Assembly (NCBI RefSeq): GCF_900625095.1
Contig: NZ_LR130760.1
Span: 3,104,322 to 3,168,321, forward strand
Source of the DNA: Acinetobacter ihumii
GTDB lineage: Bacteria > Pseudomonadota > Gammaproteobacteria > Pseudomonadales > Moraxellaceae
Length of the DNA: 64,000 nucleotides
Direction of reading: 5' to 3'
Shown here in pieces: positions 33,911-42,488 of the stretch. Positions within the stretch are counted from its first letter, which is position 1. Each line of letters begins with the position of its first letter. The translations under genes and the position numbers were made by a program. The notes under the pieces were generated by a model. The model was not told the DNA's origin. It ran no database searches and saw nothing but the letters and a program-made list of their open reading frames with translations.

Positions 33911-33935
33911 TTTTTTGGAACAGTGTTCCAAAAAA
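33911..33935. promoter_or_regulatory. IclR operator, 25-bp perfect palindrome
   Basis: Arms TTTTTTGGAACA and TGTTCCAAAAAA around a single G. The core TGGAACA-N-TGTTCCA recurs at 44536-44550. It lies 14 bp before the IclR ATG and overlaps the -35 of the cassette B promoter. Confidence 0.8.
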
Positions 33936-33954
33936 GTAAAAAACAGATTATAGT
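33926..33954 (+). promoter_or_regulatory. Cassette B promoter overlapping the operator
   Basis: -35 TTCCAA (33926-33931, within the palindrome's right arm), 17-bp spacer, -10 TATAGT (33949-33954). The same layout (TTCCAT, 17 bp, TAGTAT) is seen at the second operator near 44.5 kb. Confidence 0.55.
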
Positions 33955-34111
33955 TGTTTTAGATTCTATCTCAAATGCCGATGAGATGGGTCGTTTATAT
34001 CGGGATGATGATTCCCTGTAGTTTGAAATATTCAGTAATTGAATAGACAACAAGATAGCTCATGCGATGGAAAACGCATATTTGCCAGTAAACACTTAAT
34101 GGAGCAAGTGT

Positions 34112-35464
34112 ATGACGCAACAGATAAATTTAAGGGAGTTTATCGATGAAAATCGTGTTTCCCCAATGCAAAAATTGGTCATCTTTTTATGTTTGATGAT
34201 TGTGGTTGTAGATGGTATCGATATTTCAATTATGGGTTTTGTTGCGCCTGTAATTAAACAAGAGTGGGGCATTAGTACCACTGACTTAGCCCCTGTGATG
34301 AGTGCCGCATTGGTCGGTTTGGCGTTGGGTGCAGTGGTTTCTGGGCCTTTAGCAGATAAGTTTGGTCGTAAGAAATTATTGATCATTAATCTTTTGGGTT
34401 TTGGTTTATTTACGTTATTGGCTGCGCTTTCAAGCGGTGTGACAGAACTGATGATGTATCGTTTCATTGCGGGTCTGTTTATGGGCGGTGTGATGCCTCA
34501 AGCCGTAACTTTGGTGACGGATTATTCACCGATGCGCTTAAATGGACGTATGGTGACCATTATTTTGAGTGGTTTTACCATTGGCGCTGCAATTGGTGGC
34601 TTCTTGGCAGCATGGGTGATTCCTCACTATAACTGGCATGCCATGATGATCATTGGTGGGATATTACCATTAATTTTAGCAGTACTTGCGATTTTTACCT
34701 TACCTGAATCGATTGGTTATAAGGTGTTAAAGCAGCATCCTAAGCTAGAAATTGATGCCATCATTCATAAAATGGCACCTGATTTTGATACACGCAATAC
34801 AGAGTTTGTTCTGCCGAAAGCCAAAACGAGTACGACTAATCCTGTCAAAACCGTATTGAGTCCGTTTTATGTGTTGGGAAGCTTTCTGCTGTGGTGGAGC
34901 TATGCATCGGGTTTGTTTGTGGTGTATTTGCTCGGAAGTTGGTTGCCGATGATGAGTCACGAATTTGGATTTAGCATCAGTGAAGCTTCTTTAATTACCG
35001 CGATTTATCAGTTAGGTGGCCCAATTGGTTGTATCGCTTGTGGTTATTTGATGGACAAGATCAATCCACATATTGGTTTGGTGATTGCCTATGTCATTGC
35101 GATTGTTTTCATGGTGTTTGTCGGTGAAGTCGGACATAACTTTGTGATGTATAGCGTGATGTGCTTCTTTATTGGGATGTGGATGAACGGTGCCAATGCA
35201 GGTTTGAATAGTGTTTCCAGTGCTTTTTATCCAGTCTTTGCACGTGCGACAGGCAATAGTTGGATGCATGGGATTGGTCGTTTGGGCGCGGTCGGCAGTG
35301 CATTTGCGGGGGCTTATTTCTTGAGTCTGGGTTGGCCTGCAAGCAAAATCTTCTTGATTTTATGCCTACCTGCATTTGGCATTATTTTGGCACTTTTGAT
35401 CATGAAGGTTGTCTACTCACCCAAAAAGCTACGTCAGCAAGAACTCAATAATGTTCAAGTCTAA
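34112..35464 (+). CDS. MFS transporter, aromatic acid:H+ symporter (AAHS) family
   Basis: 450 residues with 12 predicted membrane helices. Helix 1 is VVVDGIDISIMGFVAPVIKQEW with the conserved D-G-x-D, loop 2-3 GPLADKFGRKKLLII, and helix 4 FIAGLFMGGVMPQAVTLVTD. It is a close paralogue of the cassette A transporter at 28127. It is the first gene of cassette B, 157 bp after the operator-associated promoter and 62 nt before the shikimate dehydrogenase homologue, so it probably imports the compound that the following enzymes oxidise. Confidence 0.92.
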   Translation: MTQQINLREFIDENRVSPMQKLVIFLCLMIVVVDGIDISIMGFVAPVIKQEWGISTTDLAPVMSAALVGLALGAVVSGPLADKFGRKKLLIINLLGFGLFTLLAALSSGVTELMMYRFIAGLFMGGVMPQAVTLVTDYSPMRLNGRMVTIILSGFTIGAAIGGFLAAWVIPHYNWHAMMIIGGILPLILAVLAIFTLPESIGYKVLKQHPKLEIDAIIHKMAPDFDTRNTEFVLPKAKTSTTNPVKTVLSPFYVLGSFLLWWSYASGLFVVYLLGSWLPMMSHEFGFSISEASLITAIYQLGGPIGCIACGYLMDKINPHIGLVIAYVIAIVFMVFVGEVGHNFVMYSVMCFFIGMWMNGANAGLNSVSSAFYPVFARATGNSWMHGIGRLGAVGSAFAGAYFLSLGWPASKIFLILCLPAFGIILALLIMKVVYSPKKLRQQELNNVQV

Positions 35465-35526
35465 AGTTTAGATTTAACACTCACAGCAAAGCTCTCTAAA
35501 TCTAAGATTTTTAAGGAGATTGAATA

Positions 35527-36342
35527 ATGGATATTCAATTGAATGGTTCGACTCGTCTTTACTTTGTGGTAGGACATCCGATTGTACAAGTCAAATCGCC
35601 TGAGGGTGTGACTTTGGAACTGTTAAAAAAAGGACTCAATGCGATCGTGGCACCTGCCGATGTTGCACCTGCGCATTTTCCAGATTTTGTTCAGCAAAAC
35701 CTGTATTTGAATAATACCGATGGTTTGATTGTGACTGTGCCGCATAAGATTTCGGCGTTGGCATGTTGCCAAAAACTGAGCAATCGCGCGCAGTTTATAG
35801 GTGCAGTAAATACCATTCGCCGTTGTGCAGAAGGTTGGGAAGGCGACATGCTTGATGGTAAAGGTATGGTGCAGGCGATCCGCAATAAACATATCGAACT
35901 GAAAAATAAACGGGCAATTCTGGCTGGCGCAGGGGGTGCAGGTAAGGCGATTGCTTATGAATTGCTTCTAGCAGAAGTCAGTGAACTGGCCATCTTTGAT
36001 GTTGATCAAAAGCGTCAACAGCAATTGGTTGAACAGCTTCAGCAGCTTAATTTAGGCAAGGTTATAGCACATGATAATAACCCAGTAGGTTATGACGTGG
36101 TGGTGAATGCAACACCGATGGGTATGAATGGTGATCCATCGGCAGCCTTTCAACTGGATCAACTAAACGCACAGATGTCGATCGCAGACGTGGTTACAAG
36201 CCCTGAAAATACGCCTTTTGTACAGCATGCAACTGCCTTGGGCTGTGATGTAGTCAAAGGCACGGATATGTTTGTTCAGGTACGTGATCTAATGGTGGCG
36301 TATTTATTAAAGCAAGATCAGGAGCAGCAAGATGCAGCGTGA
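35527..36342 (+). CDS. Shikimate dehydrogenase family oxidoreductase
   Basis: 271 residues, AroE-like fold. The N-terminal substrate domain has VGHPIVQVKSP (normally GxPIxHSxSP), the catalytic lysine in LIVTVPHK, and GAVNTI. The cofactor domain has AGAGGAGKAIAYEL, VNATPMGM and a C-terminal GTDMFVQVRDLMVAYL. The substrate Ser-x-Ser pair is altered (VKSP), so the ring substituents recognised may differ from shikimate. It is not the biosynthetic AroE by context. It sits in a catabolic operon between an AAHS transporter and a TIM-barrel protein with which it overlaps by 11 nt. It probably oxidises a quinate/shikimate-type hydroxy acid. Confidence 0.9.
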   Translation: MDIQLNGSTRLYFVVGHPIVQVKSPEGVTLELLKKGLNAIVAPADVAPAHFPDFVQQNLYLNNTDGLIVTVPHKISALACCQKLSNRAQFIGAVNTIRRCAEGWEGDMLDGKGMVQAIRNKHIELKNKRAILAGAGGAGKAIAYELLLAEVSELAIFDVDQKRQQQLVEQLQQLNLGKVIAHDNNPVGYDVVVNATPMGMNGDPSAAFQLDQLNAQMSIADVVTSPENTPFVQHATALGCDVVKGTDMFVQVRDLMVAYLLKQDQEQQDAA

Positions 36343-37159
36343 ATATTCACTGTCATTTTTAAGCGTTGCTGATGTCAGTCCTGTTAATGCGGTAAAAATT
36401 GCGGCTGAATGTGGTTATGCGGCAGTGGGCTTACGCTTGCTGCCCGCAGCACCCCATGAAGCGGATTATCCAATTTTAACAGATGCATCTTTAATCAAGG
36501 AAACTCAAGCCGCTCTCAAAGATACTGGCGTTAAGGTCGCGGATGTCGAAATTATTCGTATCACGCCTGAGTTTGAAGCCAAAAAATATCTGCAATTTTT
36601 AGAGGTTGCACAGCAATTAGGTGCCAAACATATTTTGATTGCAGGTAATGATCCTGAACAAGCACGTTTAATCCAAAATTTTGCGCAGTTCTGTGAGCTG
36701 AGTCAGCGGTATGGCTTGAGCTGTGATCTGGAATTTATGCCGTGGACAAATGTGAAAAATCTATCGCAGGCACAGCAAATTGTTGAGGCTTCAGAACAAG
36801 ATAATGCTGCAATTTTGATTGATTCGCTGCATTTCGATCGTTCTGATTCAACACTTGAGCAAGTGAAAGCGCTTGATCCAAAACGTATCAACTACGTGCA
36901 ACTCTGTGACGGACTCGCGCATTATGATTCGAGTGATGCAGGGCTGATCAAAATTGCACGTTCAAATCGGTTGGTTCCGGGGCAGGGTGAAATTGATCTG
37001 ATCGGGCTGATTGCTGCTTTACCAGCCAATATGACCTTGGCGGCTGAAGTTCCAAATTTAGTGTTGGCACAACGTCCTGCATTGGAACGCGCACAAATTA
37101 ATCTCAATGGAATGAAACAACTCGTTGCCGAAGCCGAGCAGAATGTTGTTGCGGGGTAA
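36332..37159 (+). CDS. Sugar-phosphate isomerase/epimerase-like TIM barrel, possible 3-dehydroshikimate dehydratase type
   Basis: 275 residues, xylose-isomerase-like (AP endonuclease 2 superfamily) barrel. Likely metal ligands lie at strand ends: Glu in SCDLEFMPW, Asp and His in AILIDSLHFDRS, Asp in YVQLCDG and Glu in LAAEVPN. AsbF and the QuiC N-terminal domain, which dehydrate 3-dehydroshikimate to protocatechuate, have this fold. The overlap with the shikimate dehydrogenase homologue (11 nt) makes a dehydrogenase-then-dehydratase pair plausible. An ordinary isomerase remains possible. A flavoprotein gene follows after 6 nt. Confidence 0.82.
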   Translation: MQREYSLSFLSVADVSPVNAVKIAAECGYAAVGLRLLPAAPHEADYPILTDASLIKETQAALKDTGVKVADVEIIRITPEFEAKKYLQFLEVAQQLGAKHILIAGNDPEQARLIQNFAQFCELSQRYGLSCDLEFMPWTNVKNLSQAQQIVEASEQDNAAILIDSLHFDRSDSTLEQVKALDPKRINYVQLCDGLAHYDSSDAGLIKIARSNRLVPGQGEIDLIGLIAALPANMTLAAEVPNLVLAQRPALERAQINLNGMKQLVAEAEQNVVAG

Positions 37160-37165
37160 ATATTT

Positions 37166-38944
37166 ATGAATGCAACCATCCAGTATCCTTTCCAGAACAC
37201 AACCGTGCCCATTCGCCAATCTTATGATTGTGATGTTCTGGTGATTGGTTCAGGCGCAGGAGGTTTATCCAGTGCAGTCACCGCCGCACAGCAAGGCTTG
37301 AAAGTGATTGTAGCCGAAAAAGCTGCTGTCTTTGGTGGTACTACTGCAGTATCTGGTGGCTGGTTATGGATTCCGAATACGCCACATGCACAGCGTGAAG
37401 GACAAGCTGAACCGATTGAAGCACCAAAACAGTATCTCAAGAATATTTTAGGTGAGCAGTATGATGAGCAAAAAATTCATACTTACTTAATCAAAGCACC
37501 TGAAATGGTTGATTTTTTTGAAACACATACTGAGGTGAAATTTAATATTGGCGCAGCAGTTCCAGATTTTTTCGATGTCGCTGGTTCTCGGGTTGGATGG
37601 CGTTCGATCGTTGCAGCACCTTATGATGGTCGCGCTTTGGGCAATCAATTGCATTTATTACGTCCAGCCATTCCTGAAACCACATTGTGGGGAATGGGAA
37701 TTGCTTCTGGCGCAGATATGAAGCATTTCATTAATACCTTTCGTGCGCTGTCATCCTTTATGTATGCGACTAAACGTGTATTGCGTCATTTTGTCGACTT
37801 GCTGTTAAGAAAAAGATCAACACAAATTGTCAATGGCAATGCATTAGTCGCTCGTTTAATCAAGTCGGCTTTGAATCAGCAAGTTCAGCTTTTAGCGAAT
37901 CATGCCATGACTGAGTTATTCGAAGAAAATGGACGTGTCACAGGTGCATTATTTAAAACCCCCGCAGGTTTGGTCAAGATAAATGCCAAGCATGCTGTCA
38001 TCTTGGCAACAGGAGGTTTTCCGCATGATGAAATCCGTAAACAGGCTTTATTTCAGCATGTTGCAGACGGTACACCGCATCATTCAGCCGCGCCTGAAAC
38101 CAATACAGGTGATGGTTTAAAAGCAGCCGAAGCCGTTGGTGCAGCGGTTGATCAACATTTACCTTGGGCAGGCGCATGGGCACCTGTTTCACTGATGCCA
38201 CGTCTGGATGGTACTTTAGGGCGTTTTCCGCATTTGGTTGAACGTGGTAAACCTGGGCTGATTGCTGTACTGAAAAATGGTCGCCGTTTTACCAATGAAG
38301 GTGATTCTTATCCTGCCTTCGTAAAAGATTTATTTAGAAGCACAAATAAAGGTGATCAGTCACATTGCTGGTTGATTTGTGATCATCAGTTTATTCGTCG
38401 TTATGGTTTGGGCGCGGTCAAACCTTTTCCTATTTCCATGCAATCTTGGCTTGATAATGGTTATTTAAAGTCGGGCAAAACCTTACATGATCTGGCAGTC
38501 GCTTGTGGAATTGATGCATTACAGTTTCAAAAAACGGTTCAATCCTACAATCAACATGCAGAACAGGGTCAGGATCCTGAATTTCATCGCGGAAGCACTC
38601 CGTATCAAAAAGCGCAGGGAGATGGAGAACATCAACCCAATCCATGTATTGCACCGATTAAACATGGGCCATTTTATGCGGTACATGTTGTACCGGGAAG
38701 CTTGGGAACTTTTGCAGGCTTAATCACCAATGAATATGGCAATGTCTTAAATAAACAAACGGGTCAACCTATTCGCGGCTTATATGCGGCAGGAAATGAC
38801 TTGAATAGCATTATGGGTGGTCAATATCCAAGCGGCGGTATTACGCTTGGGCCCGCCATGACCTTTGGCTATATCGCAGCAAAACATATCGCGCGACAGG
38901 CAAATGTAGTCAGCCATGCTGCTGCATGCTCTGAGCAGCGTTAA
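37166..38944 (+). CDS. FAD-dependent dehydrogenase, 3-ketosteroid-delta1-dehydrogenase-like
   Basis: 592 residues. Rossmann motif VLVIGSGAGGLSSAVTAAQQ, then GGTTAVSGGWLWIPNTPHAQ. A substrate-domain segment APYDGRALGNQLHLLRPAIP closely matches its paralogue at 25929 (APYDIRGLGDNMQRLRPPL). The C-terminal lobe is GNDLNSIMGGQYPSGGITLG, keeping Tyr and the Gly four residues on, as in KstD-type enzymes. No signal sequence. It lies 12 nt before a third flavoprotein gene and belongs to the cassette B operon. It may desaturate a ring ketone made by the upstream dehydrogenase; the electron acceptor is unknown. Confidence 0.88.
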   Translation: MNATIQYPFQNTTVPIRQSYDCDVLVIGSGAGGLSSAVTAAQQGLKVIVAEKAAVFGGTTAVSGGWLWIPNTPHAQREGQAEPIEAPKQYLKNILGEQYDEQKIHTYLIKAPEMVDFFETHTEVKFNIGAAVPDFFDVAGSRVGWRSIVAAPYDGRALGNQLHLLRPAIPETTLWGMGIASGADMKHFINTFRALSSFMYATKRVLRHFVDLLLRKRSTQIVNGNALVARLIKSALNQQVQLLANHAMTELFEENGRVTGALFKTPAGLVKINAKHAVILATGGFPHDEIRKQALFQHVADGTPHHSAAPETNTGDGLKAAEAVGAAVDQHLPWAGAWAPVSLMPRLDGTLGRFPHLVERGKPGLIAVLKNGRRFTNEGDSYPAFVKDLFRSTNKGDQSHCWLICDHQFIRRYGLGAVKPFPISMQSWLDNGYLKSGKTLHDLAVACGIDALQFQKTVQSYNQHAEQGQDPEFHRGSTPYQKAQGDGEHQPNPCIAPIKHGPFYAVHVVPGSLGTFAGLITNEYGNVLNKQTGQPIRGLYAAGNDLNSIMGGQYPSGGITLGPAMTFGYIAAKHIARQANVVSHAAACSEQR

Positions 38945-38956
38945 GGAGAAATCAAC

Positions 38957-40702
38957 ATGGATCAACAGGTCGATTTAGTGGTCATTGGTGCAGGTGCGGC
39001 AGGAATGTCGGCTGCATTGTTCGCCAAGCTAAATGGTTTAAATGTATTACTGTGTGAAAAGGCAGTGCAGGTTGGAGGAACTTCGGCGACTTCAGGCGGT
39101 ACAATTTGGGCGCCCGGATCGCATTTAAGTGTAAAAGCAGGTGTGCCTGATGATATTGAACAAGCACGTATTTTTCTGAAATCGGTGGTCGGTGATCGTG
39201 GTGGTGAAGAACTGCGTGAAGCTTTCTTGGCTTCCAGTGCAGATATGATTCGTGAGCTGGATGAAAAAACCTCAGTCAAATTAAATGCTTGTCTGGCACA
39301 TCCTGACTATGTCAAAAACCAACCTGGTGAAGCTTTTGGTGGTCGTGCCTTAGCCCCCGCAGAGTTTGATGGCCGCGTATTAGGTGCAGATTTTAAATAT
39401 GTACGTCCACCGCGGCCTGAATTTATGGGGCTGGGTGGTATGATGGTCAATCGTAATGAGTTAAATGCATTGCTGAATCCTGTGCAAAGCATTCAAAATT
39501 TAATGACCACGTTTAAAGTGGTGCTGCCTTATTTTTGGTCACGTTTACGTTTTAATCGTGGTACACGTTTAGTTATGGGCAATGCACTGGTCGGAAGCCT
39601 ATTCCACAATTTAAAACAACAGCAGGTGCCTGTCTGGTTAAATTCAGCTTTACAAGAATTAATCGTAGAAAATGACAAAGTCGTGGGTGCAAAAATTCAG
39701 ACTGAACAAGGCACTCAAGTGGTTTATGCACGTAAAGGCGTAGTTTTAGCCACAGGTGGTGTTGGTTGGAATGCACAACTTAGACAACAACTATTTCCAA
39801 AAGGGTTAATTGCTGATTCTTTATCACCACTGTCCAATACTGGCGATGGATTGAGCAAAGCACTTCAAAAAGGTGCAAAACTTGACCCATCTGTAGACAG
39901 TAGTGTGTTGTACTTTCCTTGCTCGATCCATACGCATGCCAATGGTTATAAAGCGATTTGGCCGCACATTATTCTTGATCGTGCAAAACCGGGCGTGATT
40001 GCGGTCAATGAAGATGGCAAGCGTTTTGTCAATGAATCTGACTCCTATCATGACTTTTGTATGGCGCAGATCAAAAGTAATCATGGCAAAGCAAAAATTC
40101 AGTCTTATCTAATTTGTGACCATATGGCGATTCAAAAATATGGTTTGGGCTTTGTTTTACCGGGAGCCAAAAAGCTAGATTATTACCTAAAAGACAATTA
40201 TTTATTTGCCGCAAATAGTCTGGAAACATTGGCGAAAAAAACAGGTATTGATCCACAAGGTTTGCTCACAACCGTTCAATATTTTAATCAAATGGTCGAG
40301 CAGGGTGTAGATAGCGACTTTGGCAAAGGTTCAGGAGTGATGAACCGTTTCAATGGTGATCCAGAAGTTCAACCAAACCCTTGTTTGGGTAAATTGGAAC
40401 AAGGCCCATATTACGCGCTTCCAGTGATTCCAATGGACTGCGCCAGCAGTGGTGGTTTGGCAGGTGATGCCTATGGCCGCGTTTTAGACCAAAACGATCA
40501 AGTGATTTCAGGATTATTTGCCTGTGGCAACGATCTCGCTTCAATTTTTAAAGGCACTTATCCAGGGCCGGGCACCACACTTGGGCCGGGTATGGTATTC
40601 GCATGGCGGATTGCCCAATTCGCCGCGGGTAAATTAACTGAACAAATTAATCCAGTTCATCAACAATCGACTCAAACATCGCAACAACGGAGATCTGCAT
40701 GA
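38957..40702 (+). CDS. FAD-dependent dehydrogenase, third KstD-like paralogue
   Basis: 581 residues. FAD motif LVVIGAGAAGMSAALFAKLNG, GGTSATSGGTIWAPGSHLS, and C-terminal GNDLASIFKGTYPGPGTTLG. It is the most divergent of the three: the substrate segment reads APAEFDGRVLGADFKYVRPP, and the loop around NTGDGLSKALQKGAKLDPSV differs from the other two. It still has the Tyr/Gly pair (YPGPG). Its last codons overlap the NIPSNAP gene by 4 nt (ATGA). Tandem placement with 37166 suggests two successive desaturations or a heteromer. Confidence 0.88.
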   Translation: MDQQVDLVVIGAGAAGMSAALFAKLNGLNVLLCEKAVQVGGTSATSGGTIWAPGSHLSVKAGVPDDIEQARIFLKSVVGDRGGEELREAFLASSADMIRELDEKTSVKLNACLAHPDYVKNQPGEAFGGRALAPAEFDGRVLGADFKYVRPPRPEFMGLGGMMVNRNELNALLNPVQSIQNLMTTFKVVLPYFWSRLRFNRGTRLVMGNALVGSLFHNLKQQQVPVWLNSALQELIVENDKVVGAKIQTEQGTQVVYARKGVVLATGGVGWNAQLRQQLFPKGLIADSLSPLSNTGDGLSKALQKGAKLDPSVDSSVLYFPCSIHTHANGYKAIWPHIILDRAKPGVIAVNEDGKRFVNESDSYHDFCMAQIKSNHGKAKIQSYLICDHMAIQKYGLGFVLPGAKKLDYYLKDNYLFAANSLETLAKKTGIDPQGLLTTVQYFNQMVEQGVDSDFGKGSGVMNRFNGDPEVQPNPCLGKLEQGPYYALPVIPMDCASSGGLAGDAYGRVLDQNDQVISGLFACGNDLASIFKGTYPGPGTTLGPGMVFAWRIAQFAAGKLTEQINPVHQQSTQTSQQRRSA

Positions 40703-41316
40703 AACTTTATCAATTGATTAACATCACCATCAAAATGGGTACAACTGCCGCGGTTGCGCAAGGGATTCAAAATTTTTATCAGGATCAGGCCGCACACGGC
40801 AAATTATTGGGTGTATTTTTTTCAGACATCGGTCAGCTTAACCAAGTGGTGGTATTGCGTGGTTATGCAACTCAACAAGAATTAGAGTCAGAAAATGCAC
40901 GTTTAGCCACTCAGGAAAATCTATTCGGCGCATCTGAAAATATTATCCAATATTCGGTGGAAAATTTTGCAGGTTTTGATTTCTTGCCAGAAGTTGAATT
41001 AGGCGAGTTTGGTCCTGTTTATGAAATTCGTACCTATGAACTCAAGCATGGTGGTGTACCCCATGTGCTTGAAGCATGGAAAAATGCTGTGCCAACACGT
41101 ACTCAATATTCAAAATTGACCATTGCCATGTACGCGCTGGATGGTACACCTCGTATTGTCAGCATTTGGCCATACGCTTCATTAGATGAACGCTCTGAAG
41201 TCCGCGCCAAAGCGGTGGCTGATGGAATTTGGCCGCCAAAAGGTGGTCCACAATGGCTCACCCATGAAATGCAATCTATGATCGCATTACCAACAGCAGT
41301 TTCACCGTTGAAATAA
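40699..41316 (+). CDS. NIPSNAP-family protein, two domains
   Basis: 205 residues. It carries two NIPSNAP-like (dimeric alpha/beta barrel) units: one from the start (YQLINITIKMGTTAAVAQGI, LLGVFFSDIGQLNQVVVLRGY) and one from about residue 112 (VYEIRTYELKHGGVPHVLEAW, RIVSIWPYASLDERSEVRAK). The second has the canonical EIRTYxL opening. The ATGA overlap with the flavoprotein gene shows tight coupling. The single-domain protein at 27703 aligns best with the first unit. It is the last gene of cassette B and is followed by a terminator. Confidence 0.88.
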   Translation: MKLYQLINITIKMGTTAAVAQGIQNFYQDQAAHGKLLGVFFSDIGQLNQVVVLRGYATQQELESENARLATQENLFGASENIIQYSVENFAGFDFLPEVELGEFGPVYEIRTYELKHGGVPHVLEAWKNAVPTRTQYSKLTIAMYALDGTPRIVSIWPYASLDERSEVRAKAVADGIWPPKGGPQWLTHEMQSMIALPTAVSPLK

Positions 41317-41343
41317 AAATCAACATATTTGATTGCAGCAAAG

Positions 41344-41366
41344 AGCTAGTCTAGGACTGGCTTTTT
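41344..41366 (+). terminator. Terminator of cassette B
   Basis: AGCTAGTC-TAG-GACTGGCT stem with one G-T pair and a run of five T, 28 nt after the NIPSNAP stop. Confidence 0.75.
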
Positions 41367-41429
41367 CTGTCTTTATATCGAGTTATAATCAAAAAATTAG
41401 TAGTAAAATCAAATACTATTGAGGATATC

Positions 41430-42377
41430 ATGCATCAATCACACACGTTCCCTAAAGAATTTTCTAAAATCATTTTTGGTGGTAGTGTCTTTGGTTGGAC
41501 TGTTGATCAGCGGCAATCATTTAATTTGCTCGATTATGCCCTAGAGCATGGGATCTACACCATTGATACTGCCGATATGTACTCGACATGGGGAGAAGGA
41601 CATCAGGGTGGCGAATCTGAAACGGTGATTGGACACTGGTTACAACACAAACCTTCTCATCGCGATAAAATTATATTGATCAGCAAAGTGGGTGCTCCAC
41701 TTGCTGAAGATAAAAAAGGCTTGTCTAAAAAATATATCAAACAAGCGGTTGAAGCCTCATTAAAACGCTTAAATACCGATTATCTCGATGTATATTTAAG
41801 CCATTATCCTGACCAAGATACCCCAATTGAAGAAACCTTATCGGCCTATGCTGATCTTATCGCGGAAGGAAAAGTATTAAAAATTGGTGCATCCAATTAT
41901 TCAGGTGAGCAGTTGCAACAGGCATTGCAAGTCAGTGCTGAACAGGGTTTACCTAAATATGAAATTTTTCAGCCGAGTTATAGTCTGGTCGAGCGTGAGC
42001 AATACGAAACTGAATATTTACCGATTTGTGAAGCAAATGAGTTAAAAGTCATCACTTATTTTAGTCTGGCTGCGGGTTTTTTATCAGGTAAATATCGAGA
42101 TTTGGATCAGTTACAACACTCGGCGCGTAAACGTCAGTTAGAACGCTATTTTAATGAACGTGGTCTGAATATTTTAAATACTATGGATCAGTTAAAAGAA
42201 AAATATCAGGCTGAATTATCTGAAATTGCTCTGGCTTGGACGATGGCACAACCGAGTATTACAGCACCGATTGCATCAGCTACTTCAACGACACAACTGG
42301 ATTCTTTTGTAAAAGCAATGAAGCTGCATCTGGATTCTGCTGATATCGAGTTACTGAATCAGGTCAGTCAATATTAA
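41430..42377 (+). CDS. Aldo/keto reductase
   Basis: 315 residues, (beta/alpha)8 NADPH-dependent oxidoreductase. IIFGGSVFGWTVDQ opens the barrel. TIDTADMYSTWGEG holds the catalytic Asp and Tyr, LISKVGAPLAEDK the catalytic Lys, and VYLSHYPDQDTP the catalytic His. The C-terminal cofactor region reads APIASATSTTQLDSFVKAM. It resembles the YajO/TAS-like group that works on sugars and cyclic aldehydes or ketones. It has its own gap from cassette B (113 bp with a terminator) and converges on the Gfo/TIM operon. A GAGG lies just before the ATG (GAGGATATC-ATG). Confidence 0.9.
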   Translation: MHQSHTFPKEFSKIIFGGSVFGWTVDQRQSFNLLDYALEHGIYTIDTADMYSTWGEGHQGGESETVIGHWLQHKPSHRDKIILISKVGAPLAEDKKGLSKKYIKQAVEASLKRLNTDYLDVYLSHYPDQDTPIEETLSAYADLIAEGKVLKIGASNYSGEQLQQALQVSAEQGLPKYEIFQPSYSLVEREQYETEYLPICEANELKVITYFSLAAGFLSGKYRDLDQLQHSARKRQLERYFNERGLNILNTMDQLKEKYQAELSEIALAWTMAQPSITAPIASATSTTQLDSFVKAMKLHLDSADIELLNQVSQY

Positions 42378-42390
42378 AAAAAGACCTATA

Positions 42391-42410
42391 AAAAAGCCCT
42401 GTCTGGGCTA
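42391..42410 (-). terminator. Terminator of the Gfo/TIM operon
   Basis: AGCCC-AGACA-GGGCT followed by TTTTTT when read on the minus strand. It lies about 80 nt past the stop at 42489 and close to the convergent aldo/keto reductase stop. A second hairpin (AAGCGGTC/GACCGCTT) is at about 42452-42481. Confidence 0.8.
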
Positions 42411-42488
42411 AAGAAAGGGCAAAAGTGAAACCAAGTTAAGATGGATGCGTTAAGCGGTCGATTTGAAAAGTTTGACCGCTTGATTGAT

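Noticed and set aside
34096..34467. 123-codon open frame on the minus strand over the start of the AAHS transporter gene
   Set aside because: It lies antisense to the strongly supported transporter, has no recognised motif, and its composition mirrors the membrane helices on the other strand.
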